Assembly (NCBI GenBank): GCA_021774785.1
Contig: JAJFIQ010000019.1
Span: 186,001-250,000 of the forward strand
DNA from: Emcibacter sp.
Lineage (GTDB): Bacteria > Pseudomonadota > Alphaproteobacteria > Sphingomonadales > Emcibacteraceae
Direction: 5' to 3'
DNA length: 64,000 nucleotides
Below the pieces are notes generated by a model. The model was not told the origin of the DNA. It did no database searches and saw nothing but the letters and a program-made list of their open reading frames with translations. Made by a program: the position numbers and the translations under genes. Below, one piece after another: positions 33,445 through 42,145 of the stretch (position 1 is the stretch's first letter; every line of letters starts with the position of its first letter).

Positions 33445-34596
33445 ATGGCTGAGTTATCGCTTATCCATGCGGATTGGACGTTTGCTTTGTGGTCAGCACT
33501 TGTGTTGTTGGCGGCTATGGGTTTTTGGGCTGATACCACAAAAATGGGGCAAAATATATCGGGGGTAGCTATAATTATTGCTGTTGCCATGCTGTTGTCA
33601 AATATAGGAGTTCTGCCGAAATCGGCACAGGCCTATGATATTGTTTGGTCTTATCTGGTGCCACTTGCTATTCCACTGCTGTTGTTAAAGGCTGATTTGA
33701 GGCGCGTTATTTCCGAAACTGGTGGCATGTTAGTGGCGTTCTTTTTGGGTGCTTTAGGAACCACGGTTGGCGCATTAATAGGATATTTTTTATTGCCATT
33801 AGGGGAGGAGGCGCCGAAGCTCGCGGGCGTATTCAGTGCCACCTATATTGGCGGCTCCATGAATATGGCGGCAGTGACCCAGGCCGTTGACCTAGACCCG
33901 TCAATAGTTACCGCAAGTGTTGCGGCAGATAATGTTATTGGCGTTATATATCTGGCCTTTTTGGCATTGGTGCCGTCGATGGCTTTCTTTCGTTGGTTAT
34001 TCAAGAGTTCTGATGTATCTGAAACAGTAAATAATCAGGATGACCAGAACAAGGTGACAGAACCGCCCGCCGTACATCTGAACTTAAAACATCTTGGCTT
34101 TGTATTGGGATTGTCTTTTGCCATATGTGCCATCGGCAAGGCACTGGCTGAATACCTGAGCGTGGGTGGTTATACTATTATATTCATTACCGCTATTACC
34201 ATTGCTATCGCCAATATTTTCCCACGGCAGTTGAAAATACTTAAGGGGGACTATGAGATTGGGCTGTTTTTTATGTATATCTTTTTCGTGGCTATTGGCA
34301 TCAGCGCAGACATCATGGCGATGATGGATAAAGCTTTGGTCATAGCAGTCTATGCCGTTATTATTGTTCTATGCCATGCGGCATTCATTTTTGGTGGCAG
34401 CCGGTTTTTCAAGCTTGATTTGTTTGAAGTGGTTGTTGCCTCCAATGCTTGTGCATCCGGTCCGGCGACGGCAGCTGCCCTGGCGGCAGGTAAAGGAAAA
34501 TATGATCTTGTTGCACCGGCTGTATTGTTGGGCGTTTTTGGTTATGCGGTGGCTAATTTTATTGGTGTTATGCTTGCCACCTGGCTTGGGACATAG
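33445..34596 (+). CDS. DUF819 (YjcL-like) membrane transporter
   Basis: A 383-residue inner-membrane protein with about ten or eleven hydrophobic helices arranged as two halves. The DUF819 marks are visible: the loop after helix 5 with FSATYIGGSMNMAAVTQAV and the equivalent C-terminal NACASGPATAAALAAGKGK. Good ribosome site TAGGAGAGAA before ATG. The family has no agreed substrate, but members recur beside dipeptide epimerases, peptidases and amino-acid catabolic genes, as here. It is therefore a candidate importer of D-amino acids, small peptides or their derivatives. It is convergent with the histidine kinase gene, 16 bp apart. Confidence 0.88.
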   Translation: MAELSLIHADWTFALWSALVLLAAMGFWADTTKMGQNISGVAIIIAVAMLLSNIGVLPKSAQAYDIVWSYLVPLAIPLLLLKADLRRVISETGGMLVAFFLGALGTTVGALIGYFLLPLGEEAPKLAGVFSATYIGGSMNMAAVTQAVDLDPSIVTASVAADNVIGVIYLAFLALVPSMAFFRWLFKSSDVSETVNNQDDQNKVTEPPAVHLNLKHLGFVLGLSFAICAIGKALAEYLSVGGYTIIFITAITIAIANIFPRQLKILKGDYEIGLFFMYIFFVAIGISADIMAMMDKALVIAVYAVIIVLCHAAFIFGGSRFFKLDLFEVVVASNACASGPATAAALAAGKGKYDLVAPAVLLGVFGYAVANFIGVMLATWLGT

Positions 34597-34612
34597 AGAA
34601 TTATAACCAGAT

Positions 34613-36070
34613 TCACTTTTGAGCAACCTGTTGGTAATGCGCGATAGGCAAATCAATCCAGAAACTAGTGCCAACACCAATCTTGCTATCAAAATCGATG
34701 ATACCGCCCATGGCCTCCACTAACGCCTTGACAATTGACAATCCGGCACCGGTACCCTCTATTCCGGACTGCTCCATGCCGGCCCTGTTGAAAGGGGTAT
34801 AGACATTCTCATACTGTTCCTTTGCAATGCCGATCCCATCATCACGGACACAAACCCGCAAGCAGTTGTTTTCAATCTCAATCACTGAAAGCCAGACATT
34901 ACCCCCTTTGCGGCCATATTTAACAGCATTGGAAATTAGATTGACAAGAATTTGGTCCATTCGGATTTTGTCCACAATAACAGGACTCAGGCCCTCAGGA
35001 ATTATTTCTTTATGGAGCCGTATATGATTTTTTTCCAATAAATGTTGAACCAATGGTATCACATCCAAAACTATTGCAGAGAGGTCACATTGTTGAAGAT
35101 CAAGGTCGACGGCACCGGTTTCAATTTTGGACAGATGCAAAAGGTCATTGATCAACTTAAGCAGTAATGTTCCACCCTCGTGAATATGCGTGACATATTC
35201 TGACTGTTTATCATTTAATTTGCCGAATATGGGCAGACGAAGGGTTTCTGAAAATCCGATCACGGCATTAAGAGGTGTGCGCAACTCATGGCTCATATAA
35301 GAAAGAAATTCGGATTTTGCCAGATTGGATGCTTCGGCTGCTTCTTTTGCATTCGTTAATTCACGAACGGAATGTAAATGTGTTGTCATTTCGTTGAAGT
35401 CGTTTGCCAAAGCCCCAATCTCATCATTGGCGAGCACCTTAACTTTTTCGTTCAGGTTGCCTTTTTTTACTTCTGATACTGATCTGGATAATTCTACGAT
35501 GGGGGTTTGGATAAACCGATTGAGTAAAAACCGCATTAACAGGGTCGTAAGTAGCATGGCAAAAGCAACAAAAAAAAGTAAACCTTTTTGTGCATATTCA
35601 ATTTGACTGTAGAGACCATCCATATTGAATGTAATAGCCACTTCGCCGATGGCTAGGCTACCTTCACCACTACCGCCTTTAATAGCAATTTTATGGCGGT
35701 ATTCACGAACATTCTCAATAGTACTGTCTATTATCTGGTTGATTGGAATGACATTTATGCCTTTGTCATTATAGACTGCAACTTTTACAGTATTTTCATC
35801 TTCAAGGAAAGACAGGGTCAATTCCATCATTGCCGCGAAATCTGACTCCATCAAGGGATGTAAATAAAGACCACTGGCCAGCCGTAAAATATATTTATTA
35901 TTGTGATCGACTTCCTTTTCTGCTTCTTTAATGACTACATCGATGAAAAATAAACTTAAACTGAACATGAAAATGGATAGGCAACTGATAATCACAAAAT
36001 TCATTTTTGTGGAAATATTCAATCGATTAAAAAAAGAAAATTGTTTTTTACCGAGCATTGTTTTGCCCAT
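34613..36070 (-). CDS. Membrane sensor histidine kinase coupled to a BMP-type binding lipoprotein
   Basis: A 485-residue kinase. Two membrane helices (about 24-45 and 162-184) bracket a periplasmic domain of roughly 115 residues; a HAMP segment follows, with TPIVELSRSVSEVKKGNLNE; then HisKA with FLSYMSHELRTPLNAVIGF (His261) and a HATPase domain with LISNAVKYGRKGG, VRDDGIGI and GTGAGLSIVKALVEAMGG. The start at 36070 is preferred because GGGAAAAAG precedes it and the start then overlaps the binding-protein gene by 23 bases; an ATG at 36058 or an upstream one at 36127 is possible. No receiver domain and no response regulator gene nearby. The lipoprotein probably presents ligand to the periplasmic domain. 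Confidence 0.92.
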   Translation of the reverse strand: MGKTMLGKKQFSFFNRLNISTKMNFVIISCLSIFMFSLSLFFIDVVIKEAEKEVDHNNKYILRLASGLYLHPLMESDFAAMMELTLSFLEDENTVKVAVYNDKGINVIPINQIIDSTIENVREYRHKIAIKGGSGEGSLAIGEVAITFNMDGLYSQIEYAQKGLLFFVAFAMLLTTLLMRFLLNRFIQTPIVELSRSVSEVKKGNLNEKVKVLANDEIGALANDFNEMTTHLHSVRELTNAKEAAEASNLAKSEFLSYMSHELRTPLNAVIGFSETLRLPIFGKLNDKQSEYVTHIHEGGTLLLKLINDLLHLSKIETGAVDLDLQQCDLSAIVLDVIPLVQHLLEKNHIRLHKEIIPEGLSPVIVDKIRMDQILVNLISNAVKYGRKGGNVWLSVIEIENNCLRVCVRDDGIGIAKEQYENVYTPFNRAGMEQSGIEGTGAGLSIVKALVEAMGGIIDFDSKIGVGTSFWIDLPIAHYQQVAQK

Positions 36071-37130
36071 CTTTTTCCCATGCGGAAGCAACCGTGATTT
36101 TACCTTCGCTAATGGATTTCTTTGCAATGGCGATTTTATTTAAGGTCGATGGGGAAACCAAATGCTTTGAATAAAGCATAGGGCTGATTGATACCCCGCC
36201 ATCTGCAATACCAAAGGCGCGGCTACCGCTTCTTAGGGTGCCCTTAAGGTAATCACGTATCATGATATCCAGGACATTTCCTAAATCCTTAATTACACTG
36301 GTTAAGATTACACCTTTAACAAGGTGGTCTTGATCGGCATCGACACCAATAGCTTTAATGTTTAATTTTTTTGCGGTATTAAATGTCCCTAAGTTTGATC
36401 CACCCGCAACACTGAAAATAATATCTGCATTCCCGGTAGCATACATTTTATTGGTAATTTGGGCCGCTATGTTGGGATTGCTCCATATGTTGTCAGTCTG
36501 GGCAACTTCTGCAATATATTCAGTAAGTATTCTAATATCTTTTCTGGTGTCTTTCGCCCCTTGTTTGAAACCAACGATGAAATCATTAACAGCGGACACT
36601 TGTAGACCCGCCACAATGCCCAGTACACTAGTTTCGCTCATATCAGCAGCTAAAATTCCGGCCAAATATGATGCCTCTGCAGTATTAAAATGGGTCGTTG
36701 TCAGATTGCTAAATTCAACATCCACAACTTCATCCATAAGGATGAAAGTTTTCCCTAAATTTTTTGGAGCCAATTCTATAACAATATCTTTCATGGCGTA
36801 GCCTTCGGTCGCTACCAATAAATCACATCCTGTATCAATGGCGTTTTGAAAACTTTCGTGCAGGGAATTTCGTCGACCAGTTACAACGACCAGCTGGAAG
36901 TTTTCTTCCAGCTGTACCTTTGCGGCTGCTGCATATTGGCTGTCATTAAAGCCTTTGTCGCCAAGATTTTCTTCATTGAATAAAAGGCAAATTTTTGGAG
37001 CGGCTTCATTTCGAGCCATATTATTTGCATTTGGCCCATTGTCAGTTGTTTTTGAGGTGTTTTCTTCACTGCACGCAGTTAATAAGAACGAAACAACAAT
37101 TACCAAACTAAATATCTTATTAATATGCAT
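36048..37130 (-). CDS. BMP/Med-family substrate-binding lipoprotein
   Basis: A 360-residue lipoprotein of the basic membrane protein (BMP) family, which bind nucleosides or related ligands for ABC importers. Signal MHINKIFSLVIVVSFLLTAC with lipobox cysteine at residue 20; body with KICLLFNEENLGDKGFNDSQ, ESFQNAIDTGCDLLVATEG, HFNTAEASYLAGILAA and AIGVDADQDHLVKGVILTSV, all typical. The start at 37130 gives a clean signal and follows TTGGGAT; a longer in-frame start at 37175 is unlikely. No ABC permease or ATPase is present. It directly precedes the kinase gene, whose start lies inside its 3' end, so it is more likely a sensory partner than an import component. Confidence 0.9.
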   Translation of the reverse strand: MHINKIFSLVIVVSFLLTACSEENTSKTTDNGPNANNMARNEAAPKICLLFNEENLGDKGFNDSQYAAAAKVQLEENFQLVVVTGRRNSLHESFQNAIDTGCDLLVATEGYAMKDIVIELAPKNLGKTFILMDEVVDVEFSNLTTTHFNTAEASYLAGILAADMSETSVLGIVAGLQVSAVNDFIVGFKQGAKDTRKDIRILTEYIAEVAQTDNIWSNPNIAAQITNKMYATGNADIIFSVAGGSNLGTFNTAKKLNIKAIGVDADQDHLVKGVILTSVIKDLGNVLDIMIRDYLKGTLRSGSRAFGIADGGVSISPMLYSKHLVSPSTLNKIAIAKKSISEGKITVASAWEKDGQNNAR

Positions 37131-37566
37131 ATAATATCCCAAAATAATCAAAAGCAACTTAATATAATTACACAAACTCTATCTATTACGAATTCCGTCT
37201 ATTCCGACGATTTATTATGTTTTTTTTATATAATAGTTAATGTTTTAAATTTTATAGCATTCAGGCATTAATAAGGTCTTAAATATACCAGATTGGTATT
37301 ATTTGGTGGGGATATGATCACATGGTACGATATCAGGTAGTTCTGCCTTGCGTAGGCTGAGGATTAGTTAATGTTTTGCTTAACTATGCGGGAATATAGA
37401 TGAGGCAATAGGTTTTTGGTCGGGATGGTCGCACATTGGGGGTATCGCTTGGGAATCTTATGAGGATAGAAGTGAAGTTTTTAAGCGGGCGTACTATAAA
37501 AAATCATACCCCCTGTCAGAAGAAACCTTAAAACATCCTCCTGACTATGCTTGCGCTTCTATCTCT
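37131..37566. other. Intergenic stretch, no supported gene
   Basis: About 435 bp, AT-rich near the lipoprotein gene. A plus-strand frame is open without a start from about 37387 onward (reading ...WSGWSHIGGIAWESYED...), but it has no initiation codon, no family likeness and runs antisense into the small gene at 37567. It may be a relic. No terminator with a T-run was found. Confidence 0.4.
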
Positions 37567-37803
37567 CTAGGCCACATCTGCTGTCAGATGGTTATCATTA
37601 CAATAGGTCGGTACGAAACCCTTGTCATACAACAGATCCATAAAGTCATAAGAGTCATGTGTCAGTTCAATATTCGAAGTAAATTTCTCTGCCAACCCTA
37701 TGAATATTGTACCCAATGAAATTAAATTTTCCTCAACATGAGGAACGGCATTATGGTCCTTTAACAGGTCCATGAAGTTATATTGTGATATATAGTTTGT
37801 CAT
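37567..37803 (-). CDS. Small protein with internal duplication (78 aa), unknown function
   Basis: The start at 37803 is supported by AAAGAAAGG eight bases upstream; an in-frame codon at 37971 would add about 56 residues of basic, unpatterned sequence. The 78-residue protein contains two copies of one unit, YNFMDLLKDHNAVP (8-21) and YDFMDLLYDKGFVP (52-65), separated by a hydrophobic, probably helical linker (LISLGTIFIGLAEKF). It is acidic, with a single cysteine near the end and no signal peptide. I do not recognise the family. It could be a regulatory small protein, a precursor peptide or an antitoxin-like protein; nothing nearby decides between them. The gene stands alone, with long gaps on both sides. 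Confidence 0.6.
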   Translation of the reverse strand: MTNYISQYNFMDLLKDHNAVPHVEENLISLGTIFIGLAEKFTSNIELTHDSYDFMDLLYDKGFVPTYCNDNHLTADVA

Positions 37804-38302
37804 TTGCTTGACCTTTCTTTTAAATCCAAAAATATTTGTTCTATTATCTGTTTTGCGACGTTTAGCGTCATGCCATTTCAGCCGCGTTTCATGACTTATA
37901 TGTAATCTTTTCTGCTGAGAATTAAAGCCGAATGCGATAAAGCATATGGCGTTTGCGGTAAATATTAGCATTTTGCGATGAAGGGATATTTAACTACGAT
38001 AAACGGTAAAAAATACGTTAATTTCAGTAATGGAGTCGGACTGTAATAAGATGTAATTTTCTTTTCTTATATAGATATTGTTATGCTTTTATGCGGCTTG
38101 CAAAGAATATTTATTTGGGTCACTATTAAAATATTATTATTTAGAAGACATTGGGTTAATAGGTGAGTTTTCAGAAAGATTTACTAGTCTTCCATGTTGC
38201 AATGCTTAATTTGTATGTTAGTATACTATCAGCAATATAATTTCATCAAAAAATATAAACTCACGTTTTGCCGTGAACAGGAATGTTTAACATCCGATTG
38301 AA
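37804..38302. other. Upstream region of the aminotransferase operon
   Basis: About 500 bp, very AT-rich, without a credible gene. It should contain the promoters of the small gene (leftward) and of the aminotransferase operon (rightward). The only clear structured site is the palindrome TAGTATACTA at 38219-38228. Confidence 0.5.
38219..38228. promoter_or_regulatory. Palindrome TAGTATACTA upstream of the aminotransferase gene
   Basis: A perfect 10-base palindrome 75 bases before the aminotransferase start. GTATAC-centred sites are common targets of GntR/HutC-type regulators; two related AGTAT/ATACT dyads occur before the TonB receptor at 49073, and a UTRA-type GntR regulator is encoded at 55343. 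The connection is inference. Confidence 0.4.
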
Positions 38303-39706
38303 ATGGAAATCTTTGATATGAGTAACTATGCAAAATCAATTATTGCGGGCGATATGGAACATATTCTTCACCCCACATCCAACCTGTCGGAACATAAAAG
38401 AAACGGGGCACTGGTGATTGAACGCGGCCAGGGCGTTCATGTTTTTGATGTGCATGGTAAAGAATATATCGAAGGTATGGCAGGCCTATGGTGCACAAGC
38501 TTTGGTTTTAGTGAACAAGAACTGGTTGATGCCGCCATAGAGCAGATGCAGAAGCTTCCCTTCTACCACGGATTTGGTAATAAGGCTGTGGTGCCGACTA
38601 TAGATCTGGCGGCACGGCTAAAGACCATGATGCCTTTTGAGGCTTCCAAAGTATTTTTTACCAATTCAGGGTCAGAGGCCAATGACACGCAGCTTAAAAT
38701 CATCTGGTATTATAACAATGCCATTGGCAAACCGAAAAAGAAGAAAATCATAGCCCGGTGGGGTGGTTATCACGGTGTGACCATCGCCACAGCCTGCCTT
38801 ACGGGACTGCCCGCCTACAGGGGGGGCTTTGATCAACCGCTGGATAATATATTGCATATTTCCTGTCCCCATTATTACCGTGATGCGGAAGCTGGCGAGA
38901 GTGAAGAAGCCTATGCAGACCGATTGGCAGAGGAGCTGGAGCAATTAATTCAACGGGAAGACCCTGACACTATCGCCGCCTTTATCGCAGAACCCATTAT
39001 GGCCGGTGGCGGTGTTATTCCTCCGCCGAAAACCTATTTTGAGAAGATTGATAAAATTCTGAAAAAATATGACATTATCTGTATAGCGGACGAAGTGGTC
39101 TGTGGATTTGGCCGTACGGGAAATATGTTCGGCTGTGAAACGGTAGGTATGAAGCCTGATACCATGACTATTGCTAAGCAATTATCTTCGGCCTATATGC
39201 CCATAGCTGCAGTAATTATACCGGACTGGATGTATGAGGTTCTGGTCGATGTGAGCGCGGAGAGAGGGGTATTTGGTCATGGTTATACTTATGGCGGTCA
39301 TCCGGTTCCGGCGGCGGTGGCATTGCGTAATCTGGAACTGTTCGAAGAACGCAATATGTTATCAGAAGTTCGGAAGATAACACCTTACTTTCAAAACAGA
39401 TTGCGGGAATTTCTTGATCATCCCTTGGTCGGGGACGCAAGGGGCGCGGGATTGATTGGTGCCATTGAACTGGTTGCCGATAAAGCAAATAAAACACCAT
39501 TTAAACCATCGGCTGGTGTCGGGGCATATTGTGATAAACGCTGTATTGAACATGGTTTAATTCATCGCTTTTCCGGCAACGCGGCATTATTCTGTCCGCC
39601 GCTAATCATTTCGGCAGATGAAATTGACGAGATGTTTCGACGATTTGAACTGGCACTTGATGATACCCTCATATGGGCCCGTGAATCAGGGAGGTTTTCA
39701 GCATGA
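38303..39706 (+). CDS. Class III (omega) aminotransferase, PLP-dependent
   Basis: A 467-residue fold-type I aminotransferase. PLP-site elements are visible: NSGSEANDTQ (121-130), the Tyr-His-Gly of GGYHGVTIA (154-162), ADEVVCGFGRTG (262-273, Asp263) and Lys292 in MTIAKQLSSAYMP. Close relatives act on omega-amino acids and amines (beta-alanine, putrescine, taurine) with pyruvate. Start ATG at 38303; ATG at 38318 is an alternative and neither has a strong ribosome site. The stop overlaps the aldehyde dehydrogenase start (ATGA). The product would be an aldehyde passed to that enzyme. The amine substrate is unknown. Confidence 0.92.
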   Translation: MEIFDMSNYAKSIIAGDMEHILHPTSNLSEHKRNGALVIERGQGVHVFDVHGKEYIEGMAGLWCTSFGFSEQELVDAAIEQMQKLPFYHGFGNKAVVPTIDLAARLKTMMPFEASKVFFTNSGSEANDTQLKIIWYYNNAIGKPKKKKIIARWGGYHGVTIATACLTGLPAYRGGFDQPLDNILHISCPHYYRDAEAGESEEAYADRLAEELEQLIQREDPDTIAAFIAEPIMAGGGVIPPPKTYFEKIDKILKKYDIICIADEVVCGFGRTGNMFGCETVGMKPDTMTIAKQLSSAYMPIAAVIIPDWMYEVLVDVSAERGVFGHGYTYGGHPVPAAVALRNLELFEERNMLSEVRKITPYFQNRLREFLDHPLVGDARGAGLIGAIELVADKANKTPFKPSAGVGAYCDKRCIEHGLIHRFSGNAALFCPPLIISADEIDEMFRRFELALDDTLIWARESGRFSA

Positions 39707-41187
39707 GGACACAAGACTATAAAATGTTAATTGGTGGTGAATGGCTATCTGCCGAGAGTGGTGAATATTTCCAAAGCATCAATCCGTATAATCAGGAGGA
39801 ATGGGCCCGTGTGCCACGGGCAGACGCCGCTGATGTTAACGCGGCAGTAAAGGCCGCTCATGAAGCTTTCACAATCGGGCCTTGGTCTAAAATGATCCCG
39901 AGCGAACGGGGGGCGTTGCTCAGAAAACTTGGTGACCTTATTGCACAGAATGTGAAAGAACTGGCTACTCTGGAAACGCGGGATAATGGCAAATTATATG
40001 CAGAAATGTCCGCACAGGTCGGATATATTCCCCAGTGGTATTATTACTTCGGTGGTTTGGCTGACAAGATTGAGGGCATGGTTCATCCCACAGATAAACC
40101 GGATATGTTCAATTATTCCCGTCATGAACCCTACGGTGTAGTGGCAGCAATAACCGCATGGAATTCCCCGCTTTTACTGGCGGCCTATAAATTGGCTCCG
40201 GCACTGGCGGCGGGCAATACGGTTGTCTTAAAACCATCTGAACATGCGTCCTGTTCCACATTGCAATTTGCCAGACTTTTTGAACAGGCGGGTTTTCCAG
40301 CGGGCGTCGTCAATGTTATTACGGGTTACGGAAGCGAGATGGGCGATGACTTGACCGGACATCCTCAGGTATCCAAGATCAGCTTCACAGGTAGCGAGGC
40401 CACAGGCAGGCATATAAATGAAATAGCAGGCGGTGACTTTAAAAGCACCACATTGGAGCTTGGTGGCAAGTCGCCTAACATCGTATTTGCTGATGCCAAT
40501 CTGGATAATGCAGCCAATGGTGTCATTGCGGGTATTCTGGCGGCCAGTGGTCAGACCTGTGTCGCGGGGTCGCGTCTTTTGCTTCAGGATTCCATCTATG
40601 ACGCGTTTCTGGAACGGGTGATGACCATTGCACGGGATGCAAAATTGGGTGACCCCATGCTACCCGATACAAATATTGGCCCCGTTGCCTCCAAGGACCA
40701 ATATGACAAGATTAACAGATGTCTTGAGATGGCAATGGCCGAAGGGGCTAATTGTATTCTGGGTGGTCCGGCTGATAAAAACCCTGAAGCGGGGCAGGGC
40801 CTATTTATTCAACCGACAATATTTACTAATGTATCCAATAATATGCATATTGCACAGGAAGAGGTTTTTGGCCCTGTATTGTCGGTAATCCGTTTCAAGG
40901 ATGAAAAAGAAGCCATTGAGATCGCCAATGATACCAGATATGGCTTGGCTGCGGGTATCTGGAGCCAGAATATGAAAAGATGTCTGGAACTTCCCGCCAA
41001 GATCAAGGCCGGAACAGTATGGGTGAATACATACCGTGTGGTTAGCTATATGACACCATTCGGCGGTTATAAAGTCAGCGGAACCGGTAAAGAAAACGGT
41101 ATAGAAGCCATAAAACAGTATTTACAGATGAAAAGCGTCTGGCTTTCAACGGCAGAGACATCGTCCAACCCTTTTTTGATACGATGA
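39703..41187 (+). CDS. NAD(P)-dependent aldehyde dehydrogenase
   Basis: A 494-residue ALDH-superfamily enzyme. Catalytic Cys286 in ASGQTCVAGSRLL, general base Glu252 in LELGGKSPN, oxyanion Asn154 in TAWNSP and NAD-site Lys177 in VVLKPSEHAS are all present, as is the C-terminal PFGGYKVSGTGKENG. It probably oxidises the aldehyde made by the coupled aminotransferase to the acid. It overlaps that gene by 4 bases and precedes the CoA-ester lyase gene by 13 bp, so all three are one operon. Semialdehydes such as malonate- or succinate-type are plausible, but no substrate-specific residue is clear to me. Confidence 0.93.
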   Translation: MRTQDYKMLIGGEWLSAESGEYFQSINPYNQEEWARVPRADAADVNAAVKAAHEAFTIGPWSKMIPSERGALLRKLGDLIAQNVKELATLETRDNGKLYAEMSAQVGYIPQWYYYFGGLADKIEGMVHPTDKPDMFNYSRHEPYGVVAAITAWNSPLLLAAYKLAPALAAGNTVVLKPSEHASCSTLQFARLFEQAGFPAGVVNVITGYGSEMGDDLTGHPQVSKISFTGSEATGRHINEIAGGDFKSTTLELGGKSPNIVFADANLDNAANGVIAGILAASGQTCVAGSRLLLQDSIYDAFLERVMTIARDAKLGDPMLPDTNIGPVASKDQYDKINRCLEMAMAEGANCILGGPADKNPEAGQGLFIQPTIFTNVSNNMHIAQEEVFGPVLSVIRFKDEKEAIEIANDTRYGLAAGIWSQNMKRCLELPAKIKAGTVWVNTYRVVSYMTPFGGYKVSGTGKENGIEAIKQYLQMKSVWLSTAETSSNPFLIR

Positions 41188-41200
41188 TGGGGCAAATAAT

Positions 41201-42145
41201 ATGATGACAAGATTAGAGCGTTCCATGCTGGCAGTACCCGCCACATCCCCGCATTTTTTTGAAAAGGCGGCGAAGGGCGAGGCTGACATAATTTTCCTTG
41301 ATTTGGAAGATTCAGTGGCACCGGAAAGAAAGCATGAGGCAAGGGGGGCCGTAATTGAGGCCCTTATTGATGTGGATTGGCAAGATAAAAACATGTCCGT
41401 CCGCATTAATGAAATTGGCTCAGAATGGGGCTATAAAGAGATTGTCGAGATTGTCGAGCAATGCCCACGACTGGATACTATTCTTATTCCTAAAGTAAGT
41501 TCTGGTGAAGATATCAGATTTGTCGCCCGTTTGCTGGATGCCATAGAGGAAAATATCAAGCGGGATAGCAAGATCAACATTGATGCTTTGATAGAAACAC
41601 CTATTGGTCTGACTAATGTGGATGAGATCGCCGCCGCATCCCCGCGACTAGGGGCATTATCCTTCGGTGTGGGGGATTATTCGGTCGCTATGCAGGCACC
41701 GCAAACCAGCTTTGGCACACCAGACCCGTCTTATGGTGTGTTGACGAATAGCGGAGAATATCACTGGAATGACCAATGGCATTATGCTTTGGCGCGCATG
41801 GCCAATGCTTGTCGGGCTAATGGGTTAGAGCCTATGGATGGTCCTTTCACCGATTTTAGGGATATTGATGGCTATAAGGCCTGTGCCCGTAGGGCAAAAG
41901 CACTTGGCTTTACCGGAAAATGGGCCATACACCCCATGCAAATTACATCTGCAAATGAAATTTTCTCACCCAGCCCCGATGAAATCAAACTGGCTAGACG
42001 TATTAATGAGGCCATGAAAGAAGCTATAAAAAAGGGGGATGGTGCGGTGCAATTGGATGGCAAAATGGTCGATTTGGCCCATGTAAAACAGGCCACCACA
42101 TTACTTCTAAAGAAGGAAGTTATTGATCAAAAATCTCAAGAATAG
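41201..42145 (+). CDS. HpcH/HpaI-type CoA-ester lyase (malyl-CoA/methylmalyl-CoA lyase-like)
   Basis: A 314-residue TIM-barrel lyase of the CitE/Mcl group: FLDLEDSVAPERKHEAR (metal aspartate/glutamate), VRINEIGSEW, LILIPKV-type strand (TILIPKVSSGED), DALIETPIGLTNVDEI (metal Glu) and GALSFGVGDYS. The GEYHWNDQWHYALARMANAC and GKWAIHPMQI segments are like L-malyl-CoA/beta-methylmalyl-CoA lyases. These split or form malyl- and methylmalyl-CoA using Mg and no other cofactor. It ends the aminotransferase/ALDH operon and overlaps the end of the convergent PLP gene by 10 bp. Together with the Mcd gene at the right edge it hints at the ethylmalonyl-CoA pathway, but use in amino-acid breakdown here is equally possible. 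Confidence 0.85.
   Translation: MMTRLERSMLAVPATSPHFFEKAAKGEADIIFLDLEDSVAPERKHEARGAVIEALIDVDWQDKNMSVRINEIGSEWGYKEIVEIVEQCPRLDTILIPKVSSGEDIRFVARLLDAIEENIKRDSKINIDALIETPIGLTNVDEIAAASPRLGALSFGVGDYSVAMQAPQTSFGTPDPSYGVLTNSGEYHWNDQWHYALARMANACRANGLEPMDGPFTDFRDIDGYKACARRAKALGFTGKWAIHPMQITSANEIFSPSPDEIKLARRINEAMKEAIKKGDGAVQLDGKMVDLAHVKQATTLLLKKEVIDQKSQE

Noticed and set aside
37387-37745. Plus-strand open stretch without start, reading WSGWSHIGGIAWESYED in part
   Set aside because: No initiation codon or ribosome site, overlaps the better supported small gene on the other strand, and no homology is recognised; at most a relic.
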